In this document: positions 26,236 to 35,332 of the stretch, in pieces
Layout: the number at the start of each line of letters is the position of its first letter
Numbering within the stretch: the first letter of the stretch is position 1
Source: Bradyrhizobium diazoefficiens
Lineage (GTDB): Bacteria; Pseudomonadota; Alphaproteobacteria; Rhizobiales; Xanthobacteraceae
Length of the DNA stretch: 64,000 bases
Assembly (NCBI RefSeq): GCF_016616235.1
Contig: NZ_CP067100.1
Location: 7,251,001 to 7,315,000 of the forward strand
Direction of reading: 5' to 3'
Program-made: the position numbers and the translations under genes
Notes under the pieces: model-generated
Seen by the model: only the letters and a program-made list of their open reading frames with translations
Told to the model about the DNA's origin: nothing
The model's database searches: none

Positions 26236-27900
26236 ATGTCGACAATGGCTGTGTCTCAGACAGGCGCGGGAGGGATGACCAAGGACGAACGTTTCGTCAT
26301 TCTCGCCTCCTCGCTCGGTACCGTCTTCGAATGGTACGACTTCTATCTCTACGGTTCGCTGGCCAGCATCATCGGCGCGCAGTTCTTCTCGGCCTATCCT
26401 CCGGCCACACGCGATATCTTCGCCCTGCTGGCGTTCGCCGCGGGCTTCCTGGTGCGGCCGTTCGGCGCCATCGTGTTCGGCCGCGTCGGCGATATCGTCG
26501 GCCGCAAATATACCTTCCTCGTCACCATCCTGATCATGGGCCTGTCGACCTTCATCGTCGGCCTGCTGCCCAGCGCGGCGACGATCGGCATCGCGGCCCC
26601 GATCATCCTGATCGCGCTGCGCCTCGCCCAGGGCCTGGCGCTCGGCGGTGAGTACGGCGGCGCGGCGACCTATGTCGCGGAGCATGCCCCGAACGGCAAG
26701 CGTGGCTACTACACCTCGTTCATCCAGACCACGGCGACGCTCGGCCTGTTCCTGTCGCTGCTGGTGATCCTGTTCACCCGCACCGCGACTGGCGAAGCCG
26801 ATTTCGCGGCCTGGGGCTGGCGCATTCCGTTCCTGGTCTCGGTGCTGCTGCTCGGCATCTCGGTCTGGATCCGGCTCCGCCTCAACGAGTCCCCGATCTT
26901 CCAGAAGATGAAGGACGAGGGGAAGAGCTCGAAGGCGCCGCTGACGGAAGCCTTCGGCAACTGGCAGAACGGCAAGCTCGTGCTGCTCGCGCTGCTCGGC
27001 GGCGTGATGGGCCAGGGCGTGGTCTGGTACACCGGCCAGTTCTACGCTCTGTTCTTCCTGCAATCGATCCTGAAGGTCGACGGCTATACCGCGAACCTGC
27101 TGATCGCCTGGTCGCTGCTGCTCGGCACCGGCTTCTTCATCGTGTTCGGCATGCTCTCCGACAGGATCGGCCGCAAGCCGATCATCCTCGGCGGCTGTCT
27201 GATCGCGGCGCTGACCTTCTTCCCGATCTTCAAGATGATCACCACCAACGCCAACCCGGCGCTGGAAAAGGCGATCGAGTCGGTCAAGGTCGACGTGGTG
27301 GCGGATCCCGCAGGTTGCGGCGACCTGTTCAACCCGGTCGGTACCCGCGTGTTCACCGCGCCTTGCGACACCGCGCGCGCCTACCTGTCGCAGTCGTCGG
27401 TCAAGTACTCGACCACACCGGGTCCGGCCGGCTCCGGCGTGAAGGTGGTGGTCAACGGCAAGGAAGTCGCCTACCCCAACGCCAAGGACGGCAACCCGGC
27501 GATCCTCGCCGCGGTGCAGGCCGCCGGTTATCCGAAGGCCGGCGACGCGGGCATCGTGAAGATGGTCCATCCGTTCGACATCTTCCGTCCGCAGGTGGCG
27601 GCGGTTATCGGACTGCTGTTCGTCCTGGTGATCTTCGTCACCATGGTGTACGGCCCGATCGCCGCAATGCTGGTCGAACTGTTCCCAACCCGGATCCGCT
27701 ACACCTCGATGTCGCTGCCCTACCACATCGGCAACGGCTGGTTCGGCGGCCTGCTGCCGGCCACCGCCTTCGCGATCGTGGCCTCGACCGGCGATATCTA
27801 TGCGGGTCTGTGGTATCCGGTCATCTTCGCGGCAATCACCGTCGTGATCGGCTTCTTCTTCCTGCCCGAGACCAAGGACGTCGACATCAAGGCGACCTGA
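26236..27900 (+). CDS. MFS metabolite:H+ symporter with large loop
   Basis: Inner-membrane symporter of the MHS branch, 554 residues. FEWYDFYLYGSLA and GRVGDIVGRKYTFL are the family's first-loop motifs, and RLAQGLALGGEYGGAATYV is the MHS signature. An insert of about 108 residues (~338-445, with two cysteines) sits between predicted helices near the middle of the second half, on the outside by topology. The C-terminal helices follow (FDIFRPQVAAVIGLLFVLVI onward). The start at 26236 has GGGGAG ahead. It is divergent from the CrbR-like regulator, which suggests an organic acid substrate, but that is inference. Confidence 0.9.
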   Translation: MSTMAVSQTGAGGMTKDERFVILASSLGTVFEWYDFYLYGSLASIIGAQFFSAYPPATRDIFALLAFAAGFLVRPFGAIVFGRVGDIVGRKYTFLVTILIMGLSTFIVGLLPSAATIGIAAPIILIALRLAQGLALGGEYGGAATYVAEHAPNGKRGYYTSFIQTTATLGLFLSLLVILFTRTATGEADFAAWGWRIPFLVSVLLLGISVWIRLRLNESPIFQKMKDEGKSSKAPLTEAFGNWQNGKLVLLALLGGVMGQGVVWYTGQFYALFFLQSILKVDGYTANLLIAWSLLLGTGFFIVFGMLSDRIGRKPIILGGCLIAALTFFPIFKMITTNANPALEKAIESVKVDVVADPAGCGDLFNPVGTRVFTAPCDTARAYLSQSSVKYSTTPGPAGSGVKVVVNGKEVAYPNAKDGNPAILAAVQAAGYPKAGDAGIVKMVHPFDIFRPQVAAVIGLLFVLVIFVTMVYGPIAAMLVELFPTRIRYTSMSLPYHIGNGWFGGLLPATAFAIVASTGDIYAGLWYPVIFAAITVVIGFFFLPETKDVDIKAT

Positions 27901-27923
27901 TCGCGTCACGACGCACCTGACCA

Positions 27924-27951
27924 ACCGGCTGCGGAGCGATCCGCGGCCGGT
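27924..27951 (+). terminator. hairpin after the symporter gene
   Basis: 12-bp stem (ACCGGCTGCGGA / TCCGCGGCCGGT, one G-T pair) capped by a GCGA tetraloop, 23 bases after the stop. No clean T-run follows, so efficiency is uncertain. Confidence 0.55.
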
Positions 27952-27972
27952 CTGCATTTGGGGATAGCTTTT

Positions 27973-28029
27973 TGTTTTGACGCGTTTTCTTCACGCGAAC
28001 CGGTATCCGCTTCGCTCGAAAACGCTCTA
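27973..28029. repeat. short interspersed rhizobial-type repeat
   Basis: A block with GACGCGTTTTCTTCACGCG followed by ACCGGTATCCGCTTCGCTCG looks like a dispersed intergenic element seen widely in Bradyrhizobium-type genomes. It runs into, and appears to supply, the TAG stop (27 to 29 of this hundred) of the minus-strand YjbQ gene. The family assignment is from memory of the pattern. Confidence 0.5.
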
Positions 28030-28500
28030 CTGATTGCCGCCGATGAATTGCAGCACCACCTCGCGCCGGTGCGGGCGGGCACGATGCTCGATCAGATAGA
28101 TCGCCTGCCAGGTGCCGAGCGCAAGCGCCCCGTTCAGCACCGGCACGTGCAGCGAGGTCTGCGTCAGCATGGTCTTGACGTGCCCGGGCATGTCGTCCGG
28201 TCCTTCCGTGTCGTGCGTCCAGGGCGCATCCTCGGGCGCGAGCCGCGACAGCGCCGTGGTGAGATCGACCAGCACCGACGGATCGGCGTTCTCCTGGATC
28301 GTCAGCGAAGCCGAGGTGTGACGGATGAACAGTGTCAGCGCGCCATCGCGCGCGTGAGCCTCGTTGACAAATTTCGCGGCTTCGCTGGTGAGATCGGTGA
28401 AGCCGCGGCCCGGCGTCTGCACGGTCAGCCGTGACGATGCGATCGTGGTGACTTGCACCGACGATGGCGCTGAGCGGGTCACGGATTTGGTCGATGTCAT
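28027..28500 (-). CDS. YjbQ-family protein (UPF0047)
   Basis: Small 157-residue protein of the secondary thiamine-phosphate synthase-like YjbQ family. The family signatures are FIRHTSASLTIQENADPSV near residue 58 and a C-terminal LGTWQAIYLIEHRARPHRR. The His in IRHTSA and the Asp/His cluster WTHDTEGPDDMPGH form the likely metal or active site. The ATG at 28500 follows GAGGGA. The biological role is poorly defined across bacteria. It is read alone. Confidence 0.9.
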   Translation of the reverse strand: MTSTKSVTRSAPSSVQVTTIASSRLTVQTPGRGFTDLTSEAAKFVNEAHARDGALTLFIRHTSASLTIQENADPSVLVDLTTALSRLAPEDAPWTHDTEGPDDMPGHVKTMLTQTSLHVPVLNGALALGTWQAIYLIEHRARPHRREVVLQFIGGNQ

Positions 28501-28530
28501 GAAAAGTCCCTCGATTCGAAAGCTGCCGCA

Positions 28531-28613
28531 GGGTGGGCAAAGCGCAGCGTGCCCACCAATCCGCGCAACGATATCAAGGTGGTGGGCACAGCGCTTCGCG
28601 CCTTTGCCCACCC
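28531..28613. repeat. interspersed palindrome, copy 1
   Basis: The left arm begins GGGTGGGCAAAGCGCAGCG and the right arm ends CGCCTTTGCCCACCC, forming one long imperfect hairpin around a ~23-base centre. A clear relative lies at 51209-51288, so it is a dispersed family. Confidence 0.8.
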
Positions 28614-28629
28614 TTGCATCTCGTATGCG

Positions 28630-29160
28630 TCAGATCTTCCCCGACACATCCTTCTGCACGCGGTTGGCCATGTCGATCAGCCGGCGCCAGGCCTTTTCCA
28701 GGAACGACATCACGCGGTCGACATCCTGGTCGCTCGGCAGCGGGATCTCGATCGTGCGGTCGCCCTCGGCGGCCTTTGGTTCTCGGGCTTGCGGCTCGGC
28801 CTTCTTGAGCGGGTCGGATTTCGGCAGCGCCTCGTCGATCTTCCCCGACACGGTCGGCCCGGCCGCGAACTGCGCTTTCAGTTTTTCGACTTCGGCCTGG
28901 AGCCTGCCGATCTCGGCATCGAACGCGGCGCGCTCGTCCGGCACTGCGTAGCAGGCCCAGCCGGTGGCGTTCTTCGAACAGGTCGACATTGTGCCGGTGC
29001 GAGTGTCGAGCCGCAGCACGCCCTCGGGGATGGCCGTCATGGAGTAGCGGCCGTTTTCGCTGTCGGGCGCGGATCGCGCGGCCACGAGGCCGCCGCTGAT
29101 GGCCATCACAGCGGCCATCGCCGCAAGCCATGGTGTTGTGAATGACGTCGCTGGTCTCAT
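28630..29160 (-). CDS. hypothetical secreted or membrane-anchored coiled-coil protein
   Basis: Protein of 176 residues with an N-terminal hydrophobic segment (~12-29) acting as signal or anchor. After a short beta-type region with two cysteines (STCSK, WACYA) comes a coiled coil (DAEIGRLQAEVEKLKAQFA, ~80-98), a Pro/Lys/Glu-rich linker and a final amphipathic helix. GGAG precedes the ATG at 29160, which was preferred to an upstream GTG at 29175. It is found just before the ATP synthase operon on the opposite strand; function unknown. Confidence 0.7.
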   Translation of the reverse strand: MRPATSFTTPWLAAMAAVMAISGGLVAARSAPDSENGRYSMTAIPEGVLRLDTRTGTMSTCSKNATGWACYAVPDERAAFDAEIGRLQAEVEKLKAQFAAGPTVSGKIDEALPKSDPLKKAEPQAREPKAAEGDRTIEIPLPSDQDVDRVMSFLEKAWRRLIDMANRVQKDVSGKI

Positions 29161-29518
29161 CGCGCTCTCCGCCACGGCGCTGCTGCGGCTTCGCTAGTTC
29201 TACACCCCGCCCAGGCAATCCGCCGTCAAAAACGCGCACGCTGAATTCAACGAATGCGACGCTCACTTTGATCCCGGCAGCAGGGCGAAATGGCGGCCGT
29301 ATCGGCAGATCGTGCGGAGAGCTGCTGCGGTGCGGCGTCACGCTGTGTGCAGCGCTGCCAATCGTGTCAATATCGTCAAATAAATCAGATACATAACAGA
29401 AAGCGACGCAATCGTGACTTGGCTTGACTTGATTATGGGCCATCAGTATGGTCCGCGCGGCTTTTGAGGGTGGCGGGCGTAATTTCCATTCAGCCGCGGC
29501 GTTTCGGGTCTTCGTTGC
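29161..29518. other. spacer upstream of the atp operon
   Basis: No gene is supported in this divergent spacer. Its right half is relatively AT-rich and contains the predicted atp promoter at 29424-29452. Nothing else was identified. Confidence 0.4.
29424..29452 (+). promoter_or_regulatory. predicted sigma-70 promoter of the atp operon
   Basis: TTGACT (29424-29429) and TATGGT (29447-29452) are separated by 17 bases, a good fit to an alphaproteobacterial housekeeping promoter, 66 bases before the atpI start. Confidence 0.55.
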
Positions 29519-29893
29519 ATGACACAGGGCACGGGACACGGCGGGAATGGAGATCGCGATAGATCGCCCGAGGAAGCTGCGCTTTCCGAACGGCTCGGAA
29601 GTCTCGATCAGCGGTTGTCCGAACTTCGCGGCCGCCACATCAAGACCGAGCAACCCGCAGGTGACGGAGAAGACAGAGCGGCCAGAGCCTCGGCGATGGC
29701 GCTTGGTTTCCGGTTATCGTCGGAGTTGGTCGCCGGGGTTGTTGTCGGAGCGGGGATTGGCTGGGGGTTCGACCGCTTGCTGTCGACGTCGCCTTTCGGA
29801 CTTATCGTGTTCCTGCTGCTCGGCTTCGTCGCCGGCGTGGTGAATGTGGTGAGAACGGCGGGCGCGGGTCAAAACAGGCGCGGTGGTTCTTGA
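29519..29893 (+). CDS. atpI: ATP synthase subunit I
   Basis: Accessory membrane protein of 124 residues that assists assembly of the c-ring. The N-terminal half is hydrophilic (residues 1-60, with LSERLGSLDQRLSEL). Two membrane helices follow at ~68-88 (SSELVAGVVVGAGIGWGFD) and ~92-112 (PFGLIVFLLLGFVAGVVNVV), the latter pair being the AtpI signature. It is first in the F0 operon, 110 bases ahead of atpB. Confidence 0.92.
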   Translation: MTQGTGHGGNGDRDRSPEEAALSERLGSLDQRLSELRGRHIKTEQPAGDGEDRAARASAMALGFRLSSELVAGVVVGAGIGWGFDRLLSTSPFGLIVFLLLGFVAGVVNVVRTAGAGQNRRGGS

Positions 29894-30003
29894 GCCGATC
29901 CGACCAGAGGAATTGATCGCGCCGGCTTCGCCGGTGCGGGCCGGCCCGGCCGGCAGACCGAGACCCGCCGGCATGGCCCGGCAGACCAAGAGATGCCGCG
30001 CTG

Positions 30004-30753
30004 ATGAAAATCGATCCGATCCACCAGTTCAACATCGAGCCTCTCTTCACGATCGGCCATATCGGCAATCACACGATCGCCTTCACCAATTCGTCGCTCT
30101 ACATGCTGGTGGCGGTCGCCATCATCTCGATCCTGATGCTTGCCAGCGGTACGCAGCTGGTTCCCGGGCGTCTGCAGTCCGTCGCTGAAATCTCCTACGA
30201 GTTCGTCGCCTCGACCATCCGTTCGACGGCCGGCGCGGAAGGCATGAAGTTCTTCCCGCTGATCTTCTCGCTGTTCATGTTCCTCTGCGTCTCGAACCTG
30301 GTCGGCGTCATCCCCTACACCTTCACGATCTCGAGCCACCTGATCGTGACGGCCGCGCTTGCGCTGCTGGTCTTCTTCACCGTCCTGATCTACGGCGTCG
30401 CGAAGAACGGCCTGAAATTCTTCTCCATCTTCGTGCCCCACGGCGTCCCCGGCTACATCCTGCCGCTGGTGATGTTCATCGAGGTCCTGTCGTTCTTCCT
30501 GCGGCCGGTCTCCCACAGCGTCCGTCTGTTCGCCAACATGCTGGCCGGCCACATCGCGCTGAAGGTGTTCGCGGGCTTCGTCGCCATGCTCGGCTTCTCG
30601 CTCGGCGCCCTCGGCTGGGTCGGCGGCGTGCTGCCGCTGGCGCTGACGATCGCGCTGTACGCGCTCGAGATTCTGGTCGCGTTCCTGCAAGCCTATGTGT
30701 TTGCGATCCTGACCTGCATCTACCTCAACGACGCCATTCATCCGGGACACTGA
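30004..30753 (+). CDS. atpB: ATP synthase F0 subunit a
   Basis: Proton-channel subunit of the inner-membrane ATP synthase, 249 residues, with five or six helices. The essential stator arginine is in [14 protein letters not shown], and the C-terminal helix pair contains [20 protein letters not shown] with the conserved Gln. The N-terminus [13 protein letters not shown] is the alphaproteobacterial form. It works with the c-ring from the next gene. Confidence 0.97.
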   Translation: MKIDPIHQFNIEPLFTIGHIGNHTIAFTNSSLYMLVAVAIISILMLASGTQLVPGRLQSVAEISYEFVASTIRSTAGAEGMKFFPLIFSLFMFLCVSNLVGVIPYTFTISSHLIVTAALALLVFFTVLIYGVAKNGLKFFSIFVPHGVPGYILPLVMFIEVLSFFLRPVSHSVRLFANMLAGHIALKVFAGFVAMLGFSLGALGWVGGVLPLALTIALYALEILVAFLQAYVFAILTCIYLNDAIHPGH

Positions 30754-30806
30754 GCGGTCCGGGGAATTTCCACCCACAACCCAATCTTTCTTCCAAGGAG
30801 TCTAAA

Positions 30807-31037
30807 ATGGATCCGGCAGCAGCAAAACTTATCGGCGCGGGCATCGCATGCATCGGCATGGGCGGCGCGGGCGTCGGCGTCGGCGTGATCTTCGGCAACT
30901 ATCTCGCCGCGGCCGTTCGCAACCCGTCGGCCGCTCAGGGCCAGTTCGGCAACCTGATCTTCGGCTTCGCCGTGACCGAAGCGCTCGGCATCTTCTCGCT
31001 GCTGATCGCGCTGCTGCTGCTGTTCGTTCCGCTCTGA
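30807..31037 (+). CDS. atpE: ATP synthase F0 subunit c
   Basis: Proteolipid of 76 residues forming the rotating c-ring. It has two helices joined by the polar loop RNPSAAQGQ. The proton-carrying carboxylate is E58 in [10 protein letters not shown], and the first helix holds the Gly-rich [20 protein letters not shown] precedes the ATG. It lies 53 bases after atpB. Confidence 0.98.
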   Translation: MDPAAAKLIGAGIACIGMGGAGVGVGVIFGNYLAAAVRNPSAAQGQFGNLIFGFAVTEALGIFSLLIALLLLFVPL

Positions 31038-31103
31038 GGACGACGATTTTCGCGCCGTTCCAATTCCTTGGGGCGGCGCGTGTGACAGCAACAGGAGAAC
31101 TCC

Positions 31104-31670
31104 ATGGCTGAGAGTCATGGCGGCGCAAAAGGTCCGGCGGCGGGCGCTCACACCGAGGCTGACGGTGGTCACCACGGTGGCGGGTTTCCGCCGTTCGAGA
31201 GCAGCACCTTCGCTTCACAGCTGGTGTCGCTCGCGATCTTCTTCGTCCTGCTTTACGTGATCGTGTCCAAGCTCGCTCTGCCGAAGGTCGGCGGCGCGAT
31301 CGAAGCGCGTCAGAACAAGATCGAGGGTGACCTCACCGAGGCGCAGAAGCTGAAGGATCAGTCCGAGGCGGCGCTGAAGGCCTATGAAGGCGAGCTCGCT
31401 TCGGCGCGTTCGCGGGCGCAGGCGATCGGCAACGAATCCCGCGACAAGGCGAATGCGCAGGCGGAAGCCGAGCGCAAGGCGCTGGAAGAGCAACTGGCGG
31501 TCAAGCTCGCCGAGGCGGAAAAGACCATCGCCTCGACCCGCGCGACCGCCATGAGCAACGTCCGCGGCATCGCGGCCGATGCGGCAGGCCAGATCGTGCA
31601 GCAGCTCACCGGCGTCGTTCCCGATGCTGCGTCAGTCAATGCCGCGGTCGATGCGTCCTTGAAGGGTTAG
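31104..31670 (+). CDS. atpF': ATP synthase F0 subunit b'
   Basis: Peripheral-stalk subunit of 188 residues, the b' form found in alphaproteobacteria and phototrophs beside a separate b. A His/Gly-rich N-terminal stretch is followed by one membrane helix (~37-56, [19 protein letters not shown]), then a long charged coiled coil to the C-terminus. GGAG precedes the ATG. The next gene starts five bases after its stop. Confidence 0.93.
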   Translation: MAESHGGAKGPAAGAHTEADGGHHGGGFPPFESSTFASQLVSLAIFFVLLYVIVSKLALPKVGGAIEARQNKIEGDLTEAQKLKDQSEAALKAYEGELASARSRAQAIGNESRDKANAQAEAERKALEEQLAVKLAEAEKTIASTRATAMSNVRGIAADAAGQIVQQLTGVVPDAASVNAAVDASLKG

Positions 31671-31675
31671 TCGAT

Positions 31676-32161
31676 ATGTTCTTCGATCCTGAAACCTGGG
31701 TCGCCGTCGCCTTCGTGATCCTGATGATCGTGTTCGGCTATCTCGGGATCTTCAACAAGGCGATGGCTGCACTCGACCATCGCGCCGCCCGCATCAAGGC
31801 CGAGCTCGACGACGCGACGCGCCTCAGGGAAGAAGCGGCCAAGGTGCTCGCCGGCTACAAGGCGCGCAGTGCCACCGCCGAGCGCGAAGCTGCCGACATC
31901 ATCGCCAACGCCAAGTCCGAGGCCGAGCGCATCGGGGCCGAAGCCAAGGCGAAGATGGAAGACTTCGTCGCCCGCCGTACCAAGACCGCGGAGAGCAAGA
32001 TCGCGCTCGCTGAAGCCCAGGCGCTGGCCGATGTCCGCGCCGCAGCCGCGGAGGCCGCCGTGCAGGCCGCCTCGACGATCCTGTCGCAGTCGGTCAAGGG
32101 CCATGTCGCCGACGACCTGCTCGCCAAAGGCATCAACGAGGTTCGGCAGAAGCTGAACTGA
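31676..32161 (+). CDS. atpF: ATP synthase F0 subunit b
   Basis: Second peripheral-stalk subunit, 161 residues. One membrane helix at ~8-27 ([19 protein letters not shown]) is followed by a continuous coiled coil ([21 protein letters not shown] onward) that reaches to F1. It ends the F0 operon; a terminator follows within 25 bases. F1 genes are elsewhere, as usual in this class. Confidence 0.94.
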   Translation: MFFDPETWVAVAFVILMIVFGYLGIFNKAMAALDHRAARIKAELDDATRLREEAAKVLAGYKARSATAEREAADIIANAKSEAERIGAEAKAKMEDFVARRTKTAESKIALAEAQALADVRAAAAEAAVQAASTILSQSVKGHVADDLLAKGINEVRQKLN

Positions 32162-32181
32162 GGGATTTGCCTTCACCCATC

Positions 32182-32213
32182 AAAAAGCCGGCGCGATGAG
32201 CGCCGGCTTTTTT
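32182..32213 (+). terminator. rho-independent terminator of the F0 operon
   Basis: 13-bp stem AAAAAGCCGGCGC / GCGCCGGCTTTTT with a 5-base loop and T-run, about 20 bases after the atpF stop. Confidence 0.92.
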
Positions 32214-32293
32214 GTTGGGCCAAGTCGATCGTAGACGGGCCGACCGTTTGGCTGTCTAATCAAGCAATATGGCCCATGATCTTTTGAGATCGC

Positions 32294-32578
32294 ATGAAAA
32301 CTGTCCAATGCAGCACGCACGGTCGGCAGCCCATGACGTTGGTGTGCCAGCACGTCGTCCATGGGCTGGCGAGGCGCGAACGCGTTGGCTTCTTCTGGGC
32401 GTCCGATTCAGACAATCCAAGATCCGACGCATGGTGCAGTGAGTGCAACAACCGGGTTGCCGTTACGGGCGGTGAGTGGATCGGAGATGCACTGGAGCAT
32501 CTCGATCCGAAGGTACTTTGCGGAGCTTGCTACGACCTCGCAAAGCTCTTCCACATGGGTGGAAATCCCTGGTCGTAG
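32294..32578 (+). CDS. small cysteine-rich zinc-binding-type protein
   Basis: Predicted cytoplasmic 94-residue protein with metal-ligand pairs: C6 and H9 with C18 and H20, then WCSEC (~47-51) and CGACYD (~76-81). The arrangement suggests one or two zinc ribbons. Residues GLARRERVGFFWASDS and GGEWIGDALEH are family-like and recall short uncharacterised proteins in proteobacteria. It stands alone after the atp terminator. No function can be assigned. Confidence 0.7.
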   Translation: MKTVQCSTHGRQPMTLVCQHVVHGLARRERVGFFWASDSDNPRSDAWCSECNNRVAVTGGEWIGDALEHLDPKVLCGACYDLAKLFHMGGNPWS

Positions 32579-32614
32579 CGGACCCGAGGGAGCTGCCGCT
32601 GCCAGAGATACACC

Positions 32615-33271
32615 CTACTTCTTCTTCCCCCGCCCCTTCGGCTCGGGCGCGAGCGCCTGCGGGTCGAAGCCGACATAGAAGATGTAGGAATCGGCCACTG
32701 CGGCCGAGGGCATCGGATAGGACAGGTCCTCGGCGACGAAGGTGAACGGCACGCTGCCGCCCTCCGACATCTCGACCGTGGTCCGGTAGGCCTTCGAGGC
32801 GATCACCTTCTCGCCGACGCCGCCCTGCACCACGGCGATGCGCAGCGGCACCTCGACCGTAGCAGGCGCTCCGGCAGGGCCGGCGATGACGCGGCCCTGG
32901 ATGCCGATCCGGGCCGTGATCTCGCCGCCGTTCCGGACGCATTCCCGCGCCATCTTGCTGATCGAGGCCTGGAAGCGGACGTCGTTGCCGACGGCCGGCT
33001 TGCCTGTCGCCCCGACCCCGTAAGTGGAGGCGCCGGCGCGCACCGTGACCTGCGGGCAATCGACGTCGTCATCGGCCGCTGGCTGGCCCGGCGCGGGCGC
33101 CGGCTTGGGCTGGGCCGGCTCGTCGGACTTGCCGCCGAACAGGCTCTTGAAGCGGTCGGTGAGCGACTGGGCCGCCACCGGCGAGACGGAGGCGAGCGCA
33201 ACCGACAACGCCAGCGCGATCCCCATCCCCCGCCGCAACGCATTCCGCGATGACCGAAGCTCCTGCACCAT
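32615..33271 (-). CDS. hypothetical periplasmic protein
   Basis: Exported 218-residue protein. A signal peptide is seen at ~14-35 (MGIALALSVALASVSPVAAQ). A Pro/Ala-rich linker (EPAQPKPAPAPGQPAADDD) is followed by a beta-rich domain from ~70 with CPQVTVRAGASTYGVG and a second cysteine in ARECVRNGGEI that could pair with the first. The C-terminus is strongly basic (EPKGRGKKK). I do not recognise an activity; the domain looks like a small binding or structural unit of the cell envelope. Confidence 0.75.
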   Translation of the reverse strand: MVQELRSSRNALRRGMGIALALSVALASVSPVAAQSLTDRFKSLFGGKSDEPAQPKPAPAPGQPAADDDVDCPQVTVRAGASTYGVGATGKPAVGNDVRFQASISKMARECVRNGGEITARIGIQGRVIAGPAGAPATVEVPLRIAVVQGGVGEKVIASKAYRTTVEMSEGGSVPFTFVAEDLSYPMPSAAVADSYIFYVGFDPQALAPEPKGRGKKK

Positions 33272-33414
33272 CGACGCCCATACTCCATGACAATTGTCCG
33301 GCCGATCGCCGGCCGGGCATGCGGTTTATATCGTCAAAATCGGCGAACCCAAGGCAGTAAACAAGGCACCAAAAAAGGCAGTACCAAAGAGACTTTGGTC
33401 ACAGGAATGAGGGC

Positions 33415-34002
33415 TCAGCCGCGGAAATCCTCATGCAGCAGACCGAACAGCAGGTGGTCCTGCCAGATCCCGTTGATGCAGAGATAGCGGCGTGCCAGCC
33501 CTTCGCGGGAGAAGCCGCACTTCTCCAGCACCCGGATCGACGGCGCATTGGTGGGGATGCAGGCGGCCTCGACCCGATGCAGGTTGAGCTCGCCGAACAG
33601 CGTCGGCAGCAGCAGCCGCAGCGCGGCCGTCATGTAGCCGCGATGAGCGTGGGGCTTGCCGACCCAGTAGCCGATGGTGCCGGCCTGGACGATGCCGCGC
33701 CGGACATTGGCGAGCGTGATGCCGCCGAGCATGGCGCCGTCGAGCTCGCGGAAGATCAGAAAGGGATAGGAGCGGTCCGCGGCGATATCCTCGGAATAGC
33801 GCCGCAGGCGGCGGCGGAAGCCCGACCGTGTGAGGTCGTCCGACGGCCAGATCGGCTCCCAGGGCGTCAGGTAGTCGCGGCTGCTCTCGCGCAAATGCGC
33901 CCATTGCAGGAAGTCCGACATCTGCGGAGCGCGCAGCAACAGCCCGTTGCCGCGCGGCGCGAGGGCGGCAGGTCCACTGGATGGCAGGCGAAACAGAGCC
34001 AT
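33415..34002 (-). CDS. GNAT acetyltransferase (RimJ/RimL type)
   Basis: Acetyltransferase of 195 residues. The acetyl-CoA loop is near GYWVGKPHAHRGYMTAALR (Q/RxxGxG/A region) and the C-terminal block NLHRVEAACIPTNAPSIRVLEKCGF is the RimJ/RimL hallmark. Members acetylate N-termini of ribosomal proteins or small amines. It follows the M16 peptidase on the same strand after a 40-base gap and is likely the last gene of the thrC run. Confidence 0.9.
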   Translation of the reverse strand: MALFRLPSSGPAALAPRGNGLLLRAPQMSDFLQWAHLRESSRDYLTPWEPIWPSDDLTRSGFRRRLRRYSEDIAADRSYPFLIFRELDGAMLGGITLANVRRGIVQAGTIGYWVGKPHAHRGYMTAALRLLLPTLFGELNLHRVEAACIPTNAPSIRVLEKCGFSREGLARRYLCINGIWQDHLLFGLLHEDFRG

Positions 34003-34016
34003 GGTGATGCTTCCCG

Positions 34017-34025
34017 GGGGGGGGG
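34017..34025. repeat. homopolymer run of nine G
   Basis: Nine consecutive G (plus strand) lie between the GNAT and M16 peptidase genes, on the GNAT leader. It could affect the ribosome-binding region or be an assembly error; it changes no reading frame. Confidence 0.7.
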
Positions 34026-34042
34026 ACGACTTGGCGCGGCTC

Positions 34043-35332
34043 CTAATGCAGCCGCGCCTTGGCGCGCGCCCGGGTCAATCCTTCCGCAAAAGACACCGCC
34101 GTGTCCAGACCCCTGCCACTGCCCAATGCGACAACCGCAGGGCGGCTCCGCGAAAGCAGCGCACGCGCGGCATCCCGGGTCGATTCGACGCTGACGGCGT
34201 CGATCCGGGCCACCAGTTCCTGCACCGTCTGCGGCCGGCCATAGGCCAGCACGTGCCGGGCGAGCTGCTCGGCACGTGACGAGCAGCTTTCCAGCGCCAT
34301 CAGCAGGCCCGCCTTCATCTGCGCCTTGGCGCGCGCGATCTCGGCCTCGGTCAGGGTCTCGACTGAATCATTCATGATGTCGACCACGACCTCCATCATC
34401 TCCGGCGCATCGGCGGGATCGGTGCCAGTGTAAAGGCCGAAGAAGCCGGTGTCGGTATAGGGCGCGTGGAAGGTGTAGATCGAATAGCAGAGGCCGCGCT
34501 TCTCACGCACCTCCTGGAACAGCCGCGACGACATTCCGCCGCCGAGGATGTTGGTGAAGACCTGCAGCGAGAACAGCGACAGATCGGTCTGCGGCACGCC
34601 TTCCAGCGCCAGCGTCAGATGCGCCTGCTCGAGCTCGCGGTGCACCACCTTGGCCCCGCCCTTGCCGAACACGGCCGTCTGCGGCTTCGGACCCGGCGTC
34701 GCCTCGAAGCTCGCGAAGCGCTGCTCGGCCTCGGCGACCACTTGCGCGTGGTCAACCGCGCCGGCCGCCGCCACCACCATGTCGGGGCCGCGGTAGTGCG
34801 TCGAAAGATAGCCGCGCAGCATGTCGCGGTTGAAGCTGCGCAGCGTCTTCGCGGTGCCGAGCAGCGAGCGGCCCATCGGCTGGTCGGGATAGCAGAGCTC
34901 GTTGAGGTGCTCGAACACGACGTCGTCGGGCGTATCCTGCGCTGCGCCGATCTCCTGCACGATGACGTTCTTCTCTCGCTCCAGCTCGTCAGGCTCGAAA
35001 GCGGGATTGGCAAGGATGTCGGCGAGCACGTCGAGCGCGAGCGGCACGTCGGCCTTCAGCACCCGCGCGTAATAGGATGTGGTCTCGGTCGAGGTGCCGG
35101 CATTGAGGTCGCCGCCGACCGCCTCGATCTCCTCCACGATCTCGCGCGAGGAGCGCTTCGTCGTGCCCTTGAATGCCATGTGTTCCAGCAGATGCGAGAT
35201 GCCGTGCTCGTTCGGCTTCTCGTCGCGGCCGCCGACGCCGGCCCAGACGCCGAGTGCCGCAGTTTCAAGATGGGGCATCTCATCGGTGACGACGGTCAGG
35301 CCGGACGCAAGCTTGGAAATCTCGACGCTCAT
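34043..35332 (-). CDS. M16-family zinc peptidase (processing peptidase-like)
   Basis: Zinc peptidase of 429 residues related to mitochondrial processing peptidase beta. The inverted zinc motif HLLEHMAF (HxxEH) is near residue 47, with the third ligand Glu about 75 residues later in the ELEREKNVIVQEI region. The C-terminal half carries a second M16 domain (FGKGGAKVVHRELEQAHL onward, GGGMSSRLFQEVREKRGL). It overlaps the thrC stop by four bases (ATGA), so the two are translationally coupled, as is common in Rhizobiales. Confidence 0.93.
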   Translation of the reverse strand: MSVEISKLASGLTVVTDEMPHLETAALGVWAGVGGRDEKPNEHGISHLLEHMAFKGTTKRSSREIVEEIEAVGGDLNAGTSTETTSYYARVLKADVPLALDVLADILANPAFEPDELEREKNVIVQEIGAAQDTPDDVVFEHLNELCYPDQPMGRSLLGTAKTLRSFNRDMLRGYLSTHYRGPDMVVAAAGAVDHAQVVAEAEQRFASFEATPGPKPQTAVFGKGGAKVVHRELEQAHLTLALEGVPQTDLSLFSLQVFTNILGGGMSSRLFQEVREKRGLCYSIYTFHAPYTDTGFFGLYTGTDPADAPEMMEVVVDIMNDSVETLTEAEIARAKAQMKAGLLMALESCSSRAEQLARHVLAYGRPQTVQELVARIDAVSVESTRDAARALLSRSRPAVVALGSGRGLDTAVSFAEGLTRARAKARLH

